Source: Gammaproteobacteria bacterium (GTDB lineage Bacteria > Pseudomonadota > Gammaproteobacteria > GRL18). Taken from it: 64,000 bases of DNA. The notes under the pieces were generated by a model. That model had not been told where the DNA came from. It saw nothing but the letters and a program-made list of their open reading frames with translations, and searched no databases. The translations under genes were made by a program, and so were the position numbers. The stretch lies in NCBI GenBank assembly GCA_015488755.1, contig WFNB01000104.1, positions 62,001 to 126,000 on the forward strand. The letters run 5' to 3'. This document shows, piece after piece, positions 34,357 to 43,898 of this stretch (positions within the stretch are counted from its first letter, which is position 1; each line of letters begins with the position of its first letter).

Positions 34357-34659
34357 AGGATTTTTTATCTATCTAAAAGGTATTTAAAAGTGAATTAAGG
34401 AAGGGGGGATGATTTCATATTAAGGCAGACGAGTCAAATAATCCTAAATAAATTAGTTGAATCGTAACGAGAGCGATCAAAGTGTTGGAGATTCAAGGTG
34501 TTATAAGTTATTTTATTTTTATTCGTAGTCACCCTACGGGTGAAGGAAAGATATTTTGAAAAGTATTGAAGATTCAGTGCATTGGATGCTCGCAGTAGAT
34601 TAAACTGCTTTTCTTAGGATAATGATAAGAGTCTGCTATACATTGAAGCACTATGAAAA
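34357..34659. other. Intergenic region, 303 bases
   Basis: The stretch between the rlmD start and the end of the M48 gene holds the rlmD promoter region. It has a short hairpin, TCACCC/GGGTGA with a three-base loop near 34540, that might end transcription of the upstream cluster. I see no gene in it. Confidence 0.5.
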
Positions 34660-35502
34660 TCATTCTGATCCAGAAGTAGTGGATACCTTTTTAAAAATAA
34701 GGTTCAGAGGTTTTATTTTTTTTTGTGCAGACCAACCCTTTTTAATCGCTAATTTTTTAAGGTGGATAATACGCTCTGCTAGATCAGGGTGGGTACTTAA
34801 GTATTTGGGAGGTGAAAAGTCCGAATCACTCTGTTGATCAATTAACGCCTGAAATAACTCACTGGCACCATTAACATCATGATGCAATTGAAAAACACAG
34901 TAAAGTCCCTCTTCATCCGCTTGAGTTTCATTACTTCTGCTATAGCTAAGCGAAGTCAGTTGACTGATACTGGCCAAAGCAGAGGGATCACTACTGCCAC
35001 TAATAATTGCCCAAAATATCTGCATCAATAAGCCTGAGCCTAAACTTTTTAAGGGATGTCGGTATTTGATATGAGCAATTTCATGAGCTAATAATAGCTC
35101 CAAGGCATTTTCATTTGATAATTGTTCAACCAAACCACGATGAATAAAGACATGTCCTCCAAGTGTGGCAAAGGCATTTTTAATATCATCATCTTCATAA
35201 TGAACCGTGATAACCATCTCTTTAGGTAACTCTTGAGCTTGGGCAATTTTATCGGCTAATGCTTGTAGATAACGTTCTTGTGGCGTGCTCTTTGATGGAT
35301 CTTTTTGAAGTACAGAGGAAACCATCTGTTGTTCATATTCAAATGGCACAAAGCGAGCAGATAATTCAACGGCTAGTGTAATTAAGCCCATAAAGAATAC
35401 GACCACCAGAATAACCCCCACACTAAGAATGGCAAACTCTTTAAGCGGGTGTTCATCTGTGGTATTGATACCCTCAGGGACTAGGGGATTTTCATACTGC
35501 AT
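34660..35502 (-). CDS. M48-family membrane metallopeptidase
   Basis: The 280-residue protein has one transmembrane segment near residues 28-50 and a gluzincin domain with the zinc motif HEIAH (in LLLAHEIAHIKYRHPLKSLG) and a downstream glutamate ligand in NETQADEEGL. This matches M48/Oma1-type proteases, which degrade or clip membrane and envelope proteins. It overlaps the upstream YbjQ-like gene by 11 bases. The target is unknown; the setting beside a phospho-signalling cluster is notable. Confidence 0.9.
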   Translation of the reverse strand: MQYENPLVPEGINTTDEHPLKEFAILSVGVILVVVFFMGLITLAVELSARFVPFEYEQQMVSSVLQKDPSKSTPQERYLQALADKIAQAQELPKEMVITVHYEDDDIKNAFATLGGHVFIHRGLVEQLSNENALELLLAHEIAHIKYRHPLKSLGSGLLMQIFWAIISGSSDPSALASISQLTSLSYSRSNETQADEEGLYCVFQLHHDVNGASELFQALIDQQSDSDFSPPKYLSTHPDLAERIIHLKKLAIKKGWSAQKKIKPLNLIFKKVSTTSGSE

Positions 35503-35968
35503 TAGGCTGTGCTAAAGCTTTAGTATCTGGATAAAAAGCCGTTGCATAGGCTAAAATTTCTACCGAACCAATGGCATTTTTTCGTCCTTTACTGATTGAT
35601 GAGGTCTCCAGTTTCAGATTCACTAACATATTACTGCCTTTCTTATGCGCTTCTTCTTTTAAACGAAGAATAGCCTCACGTCTGGCACGATCCAATAAGC
35701 TCTCATAACTGGTCACACGACCACCAAAGAAATTTCTTAAGGCTGCTAAAAAGCGCTTAAAATAATCCACAGAGATAACCACACTACCTGACACTAAACT
35801 ACTTTGTTGGTTAAGCACTTCTGCTGGTGCATATTTAGTGGCAATGAGGATGATTTTAGCGTATTTTTTCTCACGCTCTATAATGGATTTATAATGCTTT
35901 TTTTCTGCCATACGACCAAAGAAATAGCCTATTAATAATAACACTAAGAGTACAATTAAGTCATACAT
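35492..35968 (-). CDS. YbjQ-like protein with N-terminal membrane anchor
   Basis: The 158-residue protein begins with one transmembrane helix (YDLIVLLVLLLIGYFFGRMA) followed by a YbjQ/UPF0145-like domain: FFGGRVTSYESLLDRARREA and a final segment SVEILAYATAF. It is a paralogue of the soluble YbjQ-family protein encoded five bases downstream of its upstream neighbour. YbjQ proteins form pentamers of unknown function. The anchor and overlap with the M48 protease gene hint at a shared membrane complex. Confidence 0.75.
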   Translation of the reverse strand: MYDLIVLLVLLLIGYFFGRMAEKKHYKSIIEREKKYAKIILIATKYAPAEVLNQQSSLVSGSVVISVDYFKRFLAALRNFFGGRVTSYESLLDRARREAILRLKEEAHKKGSNMLVNLKLETSSISKGRKNAIGSVEILAYATAFYPDTKALAQPNAV

Positions 35969-35973
35969 AATGC

Positions 35974-36288
35974 TTACTCCAGAATCACCGCCGTGCCATA
36001 AGCAAAAATTTCTGCTGCCCCCTGAGCCACGGATGAAGTTGAAAAACGAATATTCAGTACCGCATTCGCACCAATAGCGCTGGCTTGTTCCTGCATACGT
36101 TCAACCGCTTCAGTGCGGGACTCTTGTAATAATTCGGTATAGCCTTTGAGTTCACCACCAAAGATATTCTTTAAACCGGCCATAATATCCCGCCCCACAT
36201 GCTTGGCTCGTACCGTACTGCCTTGTACCAAACCTAAATGTTTGACAATGCGTTTACCGGGGATAATTTCTAAATTGCTGATCAACAT
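35974..36288 (-). CDS. YbjQ/UPF0145-family protein
   Basis: The 104-residue soluble protein matches the YbjQ family: KHLGLVQGSTVRAKHVGRDI, NIFGGELKGYTELLQESRTE and ending EIFAYGTAVILE. No catalytic residues are known for the family. It is the first of three clustered genes (YbjQ, membrane YbjQ, M48 protease) read on the minus strand. Confidence 0.88.
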   Translation of the reverse strand: MLISNLEIIPGKRIVKHLGLVQGSTVRAKHVGRDIMAGLKNIFGGELKGYTELLQESRTEAVERMQEQASAIGANAVLNIRFSTSSVAQGAAEIFAYGTAVILE

Positions 36289-36403
36289 AAATTTCGCTTC
36301 CTATCGTTATTAACATGTTATTGTAAAAAATCTTTGATGCTAAAGCTACATCGTAGCAATAGAGTATTTAACCTAAATAATTAATAAAAGCAATACGCTT
36401 GCT

Positions 36404-37183
36404 TTAAGAGACAATAACCACTGTAACATTATCCTTGCCACCGGCAAGATTAGCGGCCTTAACTAATGCTTGGCATTTTTTCTCTGCTGGGATAACTTTC
36501 ATTAGATAGTGATTAATTTCACTCTCTGAGAGCATATCCGTAAGACCATCAGAGCAAAGGAGCAATTGATCACCTGCGGTTCTTGGCAGGCAAATAACAT
36601 CAGGGATAGGCGAGCGTTGCATACCAACATATTGGACTAATTGATTTTTCCCTGGGTGATGCAGAGCTTCTTCTTCATTAATTAGATCATTAGTTAATAA
36701 ATGATGCACTAGGGTATGATCAATGCTGAGTTGATGGAGTTGGTTATTTTTATGCAAATAAATCCGACTATCACCCAGATTGGCAATATAGCACTTATTT
36801 TTTGTTAATAATGCTAGGGCTAGAGTCGATCCCATGCCAGCATATTCTGGTCTGTTTTGGCTTTGTAATCGTATGCGATTGCTTAAATCAATAATGGCTT
36901 GCTTTAGTCTATCAATCAATTCTTTTGAGGTCAGAAGTTCTGGTTCAGCAATACGCTGCAACAAAAGCTCTGGTAATACTTGAGTGATCAGCATGGAGGC
37001 AATATCACCTGCGGGCATACCACCGACACCATCGGCAACAAAAAATAACCCCTGCTGAGGAAACAACCCGAAACTGTCCTCATTTTTCTTTCTGACTTTT
37101 CCTTGATCAGAAAGACCTCCATATTGAATAGCAGTGTATTGAGAGGATGCTTCACTAGAATAAAGTACGGTTTCATTGCTCAT
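36404..37183 (-). CDS. PP2C-family protein phosphatase
   Basis: The 259-residue phosphatase has the metal-binding motifs of PP2C/Stp enzymes: GKVRKKNEDSFG, LFFVADGVGGMPAGDIAS, ANLGDSRIYL, LLCSDGLTDMLSE and AGGKDNVTVVIV. It dephosphorylates Ser/Thr on protein targets, most likely those of the kinases encoded just upstream. Its start is three bases after the stop of the FHA-kinase gene. Confidence 0.95.
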   Translation of the reverse strand: MSNETVLYSSEASSQYTAIQYGGLSDQGKVRKKNEDSFGLFPQQGLFFVADGVGGMPAGDIASMLITQVLPELLLQRIAEPELLTSKELIDRLKQAIIDLSNRIRLQSQNRPEYAGMGSTLALALLTKNKCYIANLGDSRIYLHKNNQLHQLSIDHTLVHHLLTNDLINEEEALHHPGKNQLVQYVGMQRSPIPDVICLPRTAGDQLLLCSDGLTDMLSESEINHYLMKVIPAEKKCQALVKAANLAGGKDNVTVVIVS

Positions 37184-37186
37184 AAA

Positions 37187-38566
37187 TTAAATTACTTTTA
37201 GTAAATCTTCTTTGAATTGTGCCGCACTTTTATAATAAATCTCAGGCTGATCAACCAATGCCTGATCAATAATCTCAGCTAAGACTTCAGGGATAGATGG
37301 CTCATAAGATCGAATAGGTATGACTGGAGACTTCAGTGTCGTTAACCATGGATCGGATTCTTTGGTGTATTTTCTTGGGTGTTTACCCGTCACCATTTTA
37401 TAAAATGTTGCCGCAGCTGCCCAAATGTCCACCTCAGGTTTTGCAAACTTAAAATTAATCACTTGTTGTCTAGGCATGTAAAATGGTGTCCCCGCAGAGA
37501 CACCTGTTGCTGTACGCCCACTCAAACCGGCGACATCAAACGCTTTTGCCAAACCAAAGTCTGCTATTTTAACACAAAGCTCACCATTCACTTTGGTTAG
37601 CATAATATTACCCGGTTTTAAATCTCGATGGACTAAACCTGTTGCCGATGTTTTTTTACCATTAGCTAAGACAATAACAGGGATAGGAACGGTATGCGCA
37701 AACTCAAGACCCGAAAGAATTTGTAGTAATAATTTAAGGGCTTCAAACAAAGGAAGTTTACCCCCAGATTGTTTTATAAGTGAGGATAATGTTCCCGCTT
37801 CGCAATAATCCGTAGTAAAGAAAAAGGTATCATCATAACAACCAATATCATACACTCTAACAATATTGTTATGATCCAGTAGTTTGGTATTTTTAGTTTC
37901 TCTAATAAATTGCCCCCGAGCTTTGGGGTCACTTTCTACTTTAGGTAGCATTACCTTTAAGGCAATCTGCTTATCGTCATCCTCTTTTTTTGCCAGATAA
38001 ACAGCACCCATGCTTCCCTTGCCTAATTCACTAACGATGTTATAACCTTTAATGGCAATTAATTCATCATTATTATCATCATCAGCCTTGCCTAATAATA
38101 GGTTAATTTTATCCAGAGGGTCGACACTTTGAGAAGTGGTTATTTTTTGTGTGCCCTGCTCATTGTTCAAATTATTATTAAGCTGATTTATTTCTGGAGT
38201 TTCCTCTTTTTCAATAGCCACTTGAAAGATGCTTTCACCCAGTTTGAAACAATCATTGTGCTGCAAGTCATATTCTGGATAAATCATTTGTTTTGCTTTA
38301 TTTAAATCACAAGCAATGTCTCTTTGACCAATTTTTTCACCATTGACATAGGTACCATTTAAACTACCAAAGTCTCTAATACAAAGCTCTGGTGGGCTAA
38401 TATCAAGTAAACAATGGTAGCGTGAAATAGTGCTATGCGCCTGATCATCCGGCAATAAGATATTACAATCCAAGGCTCGCCCAATGACACAGGTTGCCCT
38501 TTCTTCAAAGTGATAGGTTTTTCCTGTCAAGCTTCCTTGAATGACTTTAAGTGTTATTTTATTCAA
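37187..38566 (-). CDS. FHA-domain Ser/Thr protein kinase
   Basis: The 459-residue protein has an N-terminal FHA phosphothreonine-binding domain (about 20-100: CVIGRALDCNILLPDD; ISRYHCLL; DFGSLNGTYVNGEKIG) and a Hanks-type kinase (about 168-455). The kinase shows ELGKGSMGAVYLA, the lysine in ALKVM, catalytic HRDLKPGN (about 311-318) and DFGLAKAF. The APE segment is replaced by MPRQQ. No transmembrane helix is seen, so it is probably cytoplasmic. It is flanked by its likely phosphatase and by a giant kinase. Confidence 0.93.
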   Translation of the reverse strand: MNKITLKVIQGSLTGKTYHFEERATCVIGRALDCNILLPDDQAHSTISRYHCLLDISPPELCIRDFGSLNGTYVNGEKIGQRDIACDLNKAKQMIYPEYDLQHNDCFKLGESIFQVAIEKEETPEINQLNNNLNNEQGTQKITTSQSVDPLDKINLLLGKADDDNNDELIAIKGYNIVSELGKGSMGAVYLAKKEDDDKQIALKVMLPKVESDPKARGQFIRETKNTKLLDHNNIVRVYDIGCYDDTFFFTTDYCEAGTLSSLIKQSGGKLPLFEALKLLLQILSGLEFAHTVPIPVIVLANGKKTSATGLVHRDLKPGNIMLTKVNGELCVKIADFGLAKAFDVAGLSGRTATGVSAGTPFYMPRQQVINFKFAKPEVDIWAAAATFYKMVTGKHPRKYTKESDPWLTTLKSPVIPIRSYEPSIPEVLAEIIDQALVDQPEIYYKSAAQFKEDLLKVI

Positions 38567-38615
38567 TTTTCAACCTCATTTTTACCTCTAACCGATTATG
38601 CTTTGACCATAATAA

Positions 38616-41600
38616 TTACCTTAAGTCATCACTTTGATCATCTCCTAGAGGATTATTTTCTGCCATTTTATTCTGGTAATCCGAGAGCATCATTATCGGT
38701 CTATTATTTTTCCTTATTACTAATGAACGCCAATGAGGATAACCATTAAGAACAATATCATCGTCTGTTTTATAAAGCTGATCAATCCCTGCTGAACGCA
38801 AAATAATTCTATTTTGAAAAGTGCCTGATTTCACTCCTTGATATTGAAATGTCTTACCCCACGAATCTGTTAATTCCTCTTCACTTAAGTGAAAAATATT
38901 TTCTAATTCAAGAAGTGTAGCCGGTACTAATAATGCTTTAACATTAATGCGTGTATTAATTACTTTAACTGACTGATTTAAATTTGCTAACGCACTGGCA
39001 ATATTAAGAATTTTATCTACAGTTTGTTGTTCCATCTCATCCGTAATAACGAGCCTTTCAGTCTCTTGTGGTGCTTTTTTAGCAACCGCATCATCGGATG
39101 TTCCTTCTTTAAAAAAGATGCTCACAATAATCAAAAAAACAAGACTGGCTAATACTAAATAAAATTTATTTTTTGTTTTTGATGATTTTTTGGTCTGAGT
39201 TCGATGACTATGGGTTAGTTGACGACCCGAAGCAATGGTACTGGTATTTACCTTAGAAAAATCTAATAACCTAGGTCCAACCTCATTTTTATCTAACCAA
39301 CCATAGCCGGTATAGTTCAAAATTCTAAAAACATTTTTAAGTGATTTATGGGCTTCTTCTTTTTTATGCGTCAGCATATAATTTTTTAAATACACATCCG
39401 CACCACTATTCCATTCATGATAAACTTCCGGCTTTAACAACCAATCTAATGACCAAACAAGTAAGGCACCGCTGGTATCACCTGAGATAGCATATTGGCC
39501 ATTCATACTTAACACCACACGACTATAATAGGCATTAGCATTATCAAAGGTATAAAGACACTGGCCATTCATCAGATCCCAAAATTTTATTGTTTTATCA
39601 TCACTCACCGAAAGCGCAATTTTATTTTGTTGATCAATCGTTACTTGATTAACCCGTTTAGTATGCCCCTGCATCACCCGTATGGATTTATTTCGACTCG
39701 ATTGCACTTTCCAAAAACGTAGGCTACCATCCGCACTGCCTGAAAGGAAATAGCGACCATCAGATGTTGTGGCAATACTGGTGACAATATTTTCATGCTC
39801 ATCTAATGTCGATACAATTTCACCCTGACTCATATCCCAGATCAGTATGGAATGATTATTACGTTGTCCCGTTAGCACAAAACGGCCATCCGGTGTGACT
39901 GCAATAACGGTCACTACATGCTGTTCATCTGTTAGATCGGTCATTATTTCACCGGTTAACAAACGCCATAAATAAAATTTACCACTATCATCACTCGATA
40001 GTACAAAACGCCCATCAGCACTAATGGCCATAGCATTGACATCATCACTATGATGGCAAAATAATGATAGCTGTCGGCCACTAATAATATCCATGACCAG
40101 AATATTTTTACCTGAGGCAATTAAGATGGCGGCTCCATCATGGGTTGTTTTCAAGCATGAAATAGGATGCTTAAATACTGAGAAAACACGGTTCATTTCT
40201 TGTGTTTTCATATCCCATTGATACACTTGATGATCTTTACTGGCAGAATAAAATTTATTATTAATAGGCGATACATCAATAGCGGTAATACGATCCGTGT
40301 GTTCTTTTAGCTCTTTATGTTTCCAGACATCTTTGAGCTGCACCTTCGGAAAAACTAAATACAATTTTGCTAAATAATTAAAGGCATTGATATCACGTTC
40401 ATAACCAGAAATAGAACGTGCCTGAGTAATTTTATCTAATGCGGTATCAAATATTTTTTCTCTTAGGGCTATTTTGGCCTGATCGATATTATTTTGATAA
40501 TGCCTTGATAGCTGATCAATTTCTGTAGCAGACTCTGGTAAGGAAAATAAATAAGAGGCACGATAACGGTAGGGATTGTTGGCTTCGATTAAACTCACAC
40601 CAGAAGCACTGAGTAATAAAGCAAACAAACCTTCACTGTCCAGACTAATATTGCGTATGGCATTGGGTAATTGGGTAATTGTATAGGATGACCCTGTGTC
40701 AATATTCCAAAAACGCACGATACCATCACTGCTACCAGAAATAATAAACCCCTGCTCGACATTCACTTTAAGTGAATTAATCATGCCTTTATGACCACGA
40801 TAAACCTTAAGACATTGCCCCGTTAAGGTATCCCATAAGCGTATACTCTTATCATGGCTTCCTGACACCAAATAGTGCTCATCCAGCCAACATACACAAC
40901 TTACTGACATGGTATGGCCTGATAATATTTTTTTTACTCGACCAGTAGTATTATCCCAAACTCGAATGGTATTATCGGCACTGCATGATGCTAATTGTTC
41001 TTGTTCCTGTGATAAGTGTATGTCGATTATTGCCGCACTATGTCCTTCACCATGAAAGTTTTTTATCTCTGCTTTTTCTTGTAGATCCCACTTAGATAAA
41101 ATCTTTTCATTTGAGGCACTATAAAGATAACGACCACAGGATGATAATTGCAGTTTATTTATATTTTCTTTATGCGCACTCCAAACATGGATCATATTAC
41201 CTGATGATAAATTCCAGAGACGAATATCTCCTTGTTCGGTACCGGAGATTAATATTTTTTCATCACGACTGACACAAATAGCGGTTATTCTTGCTAAATG
41301 CCCTTCAATTTTGTGAATAATTTTTTTCTCTTTCACATTCCAAAGAATAATGACATTTCTCTGGTTAAACAGGATCATATCACCCTGTCGAATAAACTGA
41401 GCCACATCCATATTTTTGTCAGCAATGCGATATAGCACTTCATAACCGGGTAAAAAAACGGCTATTGCCTGTTTAAGCTTCTTAGGAACATTACCAATAG
41501 TGCTACTGACTTTAAAAAATTCAGCCGCTTTTTTTGTTTGCCCATTACGTTGTAAGGCTAAGGTATAAGCGGTATTTAGGTATGGATCAATGGCATTATT

Positions 41601-43586
41601 TACTATTGCTTTTTGTAAACATTCAACCGCCATTGTCCATGAACTGGTTTTTTTACTTAAGCGTTTTAAAGAACATTGGGCAATACCTAAAACCTTATAA
41701 GCTTCATCAACAAGTCCCTTTGGTATCTCAGAAAGTGTTTTATGACCATTGTTAAGTATTTCAACCACTTTATTATAAAGAGAAAACTGTGTATATAATT
41801 GTGCTAACGCCAAGTTAACCCTTGAAGCTTTTTTATCACCTGCACTATCTGACCCTGAACTTTGATGGTAAGACTCTACTTTTGCTAATAGCTCCGCCTC
41901 TGGCAAACCTTGAAATTGCCATTGAAACCATAAATAATTATACGTTGTTTCAAAATGTTGAGGGTCAATCATAAGTGCATTTTGCCATGTTTGCACCGCT
42001 TCATCTGATTTACCCAAATCGAGGAGTGAAATTGCCTGATTATTTAAACTTGAAGCCGTACCATTACCATCTTTGGGCTGCTGTCTTGGGTACTCTTGCT
42101 TTGCCTCATCAAAATATATTCTTAATAAGGTCTCAGCAACCTCATTCAAATTAGCTGGGCGTTGCTCTTCTGACTCTTGAAAACAGTCTTCTAATAAAGC
42201 AGATAATGCTTTGGGGATACTCGCCACGGCAGGTTCATCATCTAAGGCATTACTATTATAGGCTTCTAGAATCCCCGGTGCGACTGCGCCTGCTTCCCAT
42301 GAGCAATAACCCAGAATCATTTCTAATAGACAAACTCCCCAGCTCCATAAATCCGTTCGACGCGTTAAGGCTTTACCTGCTAACTGTTCGGGTGAGGCAT
42401 AAGCAGGGGTCATTCCCATACCAGCAATAATCATTGTGCCATCATTTGCAGAGCCATTAGAGAGTTCATTGATATTCGCCATCGCACCGGCTTTAGCCAA
42501 ACCAAAATCGGTTATTTTGATAATGCCATCTAGGGTGGTCATCACATTAGCAGGCTTAATATCTTGATGGATAAGACCCTGCTCATGGGCATAATGAAGC
42601 CCCCAAGCGAATTGGATGGCAATATCTAAAATCGTCAATAAAACCTGTTTGTCATCTTGTTGATAGAGTTGTTTAGAGCTAATCAAGCCCTTGAGATCAC
42701 CACCATCAACATATTCACTAAAAATCTGTGGCACATCATTAATATTTCTCACATAATAGCAATTAACGATATTGGGGTGTAAATCAAGATTAACCCAAGT
42801 TTCGGCTTCTTTTTCAATGGTCTCAGAACCCACTAGCAGGGCTTTTTGTTTCGGTGTTTTAAGTGCTAGATCAATATTCCAGTCACGATGGTATACCTGA
42901 AAGACCTTACCAAATTGTCCCTCACCCAAAACGCCTTTCACCTCATACAATTCAAGCAATACATCGCCGACTTTCCAGTCATGAACAGAGTGTTCTAATG
43001 AGGTGATTTGTGAGCTTAAATAATCCGATCCCATACCAATGATTTCAGAAATTCTTGATTTTTGCCCACTTAATTTTTTTGATTTCTTAGTTTTATAGCT
43101 TGATGGTGATGCTAATTGAGTTTCTTGGGGAGAACTACTTATTGAGCCTAAGCTTTCAGGCGATGCCAGTTGAGTCTCTTGGGGAGAGCTACTTACTGAG
43201 CCTAAGCTTGCAGGCGATGCTAATTGAGTCTCTTGGGGAGAGCTACTTACTGAGCCTAAGCTTGCAGGCGATGCTAATTGAGTCTCTTGGGGAGAGCTAC
43301 TTACGGAGCCTAAGCTTTCAGGCGATGCTAATTGAGTCTCTTGGGGAGAGCTACTTACGGAGCCTAAACTTTCAGGCGATGCTAATTGAGTCTCTTGGGG
43401 AGAGCTGCCTATGGAGCCTAAGTTTTCAGGCAGTACCAGTTGAGTCTCTTGGGGAGCACTAGGAGCATCCATGCTCTTTTGGGCAATAAAGCGATGATCG
43501 CATTTTTTGCAATGCAACGAACGCCCCATATATTTCTGAGATATATTTTTATAGCGAGCCTGACATTTGGGGCAGGTTATATTCAT
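38616..43586 (-). CDS. Giant zinc-ribbon/kinase/TPR/WD40/membrane protein
   Basis: The 1656-residue protein is built as follows. An MJ0042-type zinc ribbon (CPKC...CKKC, residues 5-29) is followed by a 18-residue tandem repeat linker (about 44-162). A Ser/Thr kinase comes next (about 212-475), with GEGQFGKV, HQDIKPAN near 337 and DFGLAKAG. TPR-like helices span about 515-700. Two WD40 propellers lie at about 735-985 and 1090-1390, with repeats such as CSADNTIRVWDN and GSHDKSIRLWDT. A transmembrane helix is near 1471-1490, and a periplasmic tail of about 165 residues ends the protein. HQD replaces HRD in the catalytic loop. It probably senses cytoplasmic or envelope state and passes it to the FHA-kinase and PP2C pair. 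Confidence 0.9.
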   Translation of the reverse strand: MNITCPKCQARYKNISQKYMGRSLHCKKCDHRFIAQKSMDAPSAPQETQLVLPENLGSIGSSPQETQLASPESLGSVSSSPQETQLASPESLGSVSSSPQETQLASPASLGSVSSSPQETQLASPASLGSVSSSPQETQLASPESLGSISSSPQETQLASPSSYKTKKSKKLSGQKSRISEIIGMGSDYLSSQITSLEHSVHDWKVGDVLLELYEVKGVLGEGQFGKVFQVYHRDWNIDLALKTPKQKALLVGSETIEKEAETWVNLDLHPNIVNCYYVRNINDVPQIFSEYVDGGDLKGLISSKQLYQQDDKQVLLTILDIAIQFAWGLHYAHEQGLIHQDIKPANVMTTLDGIIKITDFGLAKAGAMANINELSNGSANDGTMIIAGMGMTPAYASPEQLAGKALTRRTDLWSWGVCLLEMILGYCSWEAGAVAPGILEAYNSNALDDEPAVASIPKALSALLEDCFQESEEQRPANLNEVAETLLRIYFDEAKQEYPRQQPKDGNGTASSLNNQAISLLDLGKSDEAVQTWQNALMIDPQHFETTYNYLWFQWQFQGLPEAELLAKVESYHQSSGSDSAGDKKASRVNLALAQLYTQFSLYNKVVEILNNGHKTLSEIPKGLVDEAYKVLGIAQCSLKRLSKKTSSWTMAVECLQKAIVNNAIDPYLNTAYTLALQRNGQTKKAAEFFKVSSTIGNVPKKLKQAIAVFLPGYEVLYRIADKNMDVAQFIRQGDMILFNQRNVIILWNVKEKKIIHKIEGHLARITAICVSRDEKILISGTEQGDIRLWNLSSGNMIHVWSAHKENINKLQLSSCGRYLYSASNEKILSKWDLQEKAEIKNFHGEGHSAAIIDIHLSQEQEQLASCSADNTIRVWDNTTGRVKKILSGHTMSVSCVCWLDEHYLVSGSHDKSIRLWDTLTGQCLKVYRGHKGMINSLKVNVEQGFIISGSSDGIVRFWNIDTGSSYTITQLPNAIRNISLDSEGLFALLLSASGVSLIEANNPYRYRASYLFSLPESATEIDQLSRHYQNNIDQAKIALREKIFDTALDKITQARSISGYERDINAFNYLAKLYLVFPKVQLKDVWKHKELKEHTDRITAIDVSPINNKFYSASKDHQVYQWDMKTQEMNRVFSVFKHPISCLKTTHDGAAILIASGKNILVMDIISGRQLSLFCHHSDDVNAMAISADGRFVLSSDDSGKFYLWRLLTGEIMTDLTDEQHVVTVIAVTPDGRFVLTGQRNNHSILIWDMSQGEIVSTLDEHENIVTSIATTSDGRYFLSGSADGSLRFWKVQSSRNKSIRVMQGHTKRVNQVTIDQQNKIALSVSDDKTIKFWDLMNGQCLYTFDNANAYYSRVVLSMNGQYAISGDTSGALLVWSLDWLLKPEVYHEWNSGADVYLKNYMLTHKKEEAHKSLKNVFRILNYTGYGWLDKNEVGPRLLDFSKVNTSTIASGRQLTHSHRTQTKKSSKTKNKFYLVLASLVFLIIVSIFFKEGTSDDAVAKKAPQETERLVITDEMEQQTVDKILNIASALANLNQSVKVINTRINVKALLVPATLLELENIFHLSEEELTDSWGKTFQYQGVKSGTFQNRIILRSAGIDQLYKTDDDIVLNGYPHWRSLVIRKNNRPIMMLSDYQNKMAENNPLGDDQSDDLR
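43101..43457 (-). repeat. In-frame 54-base tandem repeats in the giant kinase gene
   Basis: Six full units and one partial unit of 54 bases encode an 18-residue repeat (consensus SPQETQLASPESLGSVSS). Neighbouring units are nearly identical in DNA, with E/A and V/I exchanges, which indicates recent expansion. The repeats are rich in Ser and Thr and lie between the zinc ribbon and the kinase. The frame stays open at any unit number. Confidence 0.9.
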
Positions 43587-43898
43587 TTTATTCCTATTTT
43601 GAAATAGTATCCTTATACACCTAGGCTTATGCTATCCCATTCATTCACCTTAATTCAACATTATTTTCATTTGTAGCCACAACTATGTGAAGCAAATCAA
43701 TATAGCTCAAACATGTTAGCCCAAGATAGTTGCAAGATCGTAACTTTATTATACAAAAAGACTCAAATAAGCCCATTTGAATAAGAATAAGTATGATTTG
43801 CTCATTTGCTTGAATATAATACCGTTTCTGTCTAGACTTTATAGAGTAATTATCGGTAATCGTACAGTCAATGGTACGATAGGATTATACAAAGAAGC
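43587..43898. other. Divergent intergenic region, 312 bases
   Basis: This AT-rich gap separates the giant kinase gene (minus) from the diguanylate cyclase gene (plus) and must hold both promoters. I could not place a convincing -35/-10 pair. It contains one clear inverted repeat close to the plus-strand start, listed separately, and no gene. Confidence 0.6.
43859..43880. promoter_or_regulatory. Inverted repeat upstream of the diguanylate cyclase gene
   Basis: The arms ATCGTAC and GTACGAT are perfect complements with an eight-base spacer, ending 18 bases before the start codon. It could be an operator or a leader hairpin that affects ribosome access. No regulator is assigned. Confidence 0.4.

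Noticed and set aside
43101-43457. Regular repeats considered as a CRISPR array
   Set aside because: The units are contiguous 54-base copies without unique spacers and keep the kinase reading frame open, so they are a coding minisatellite.
43100-43462. Plus-strand repetitive 120-residue frame
   Set aside because: It is the reverse side of the in-frame 54-base coding repeats of the giant kinase and has no ribosome site of its own.
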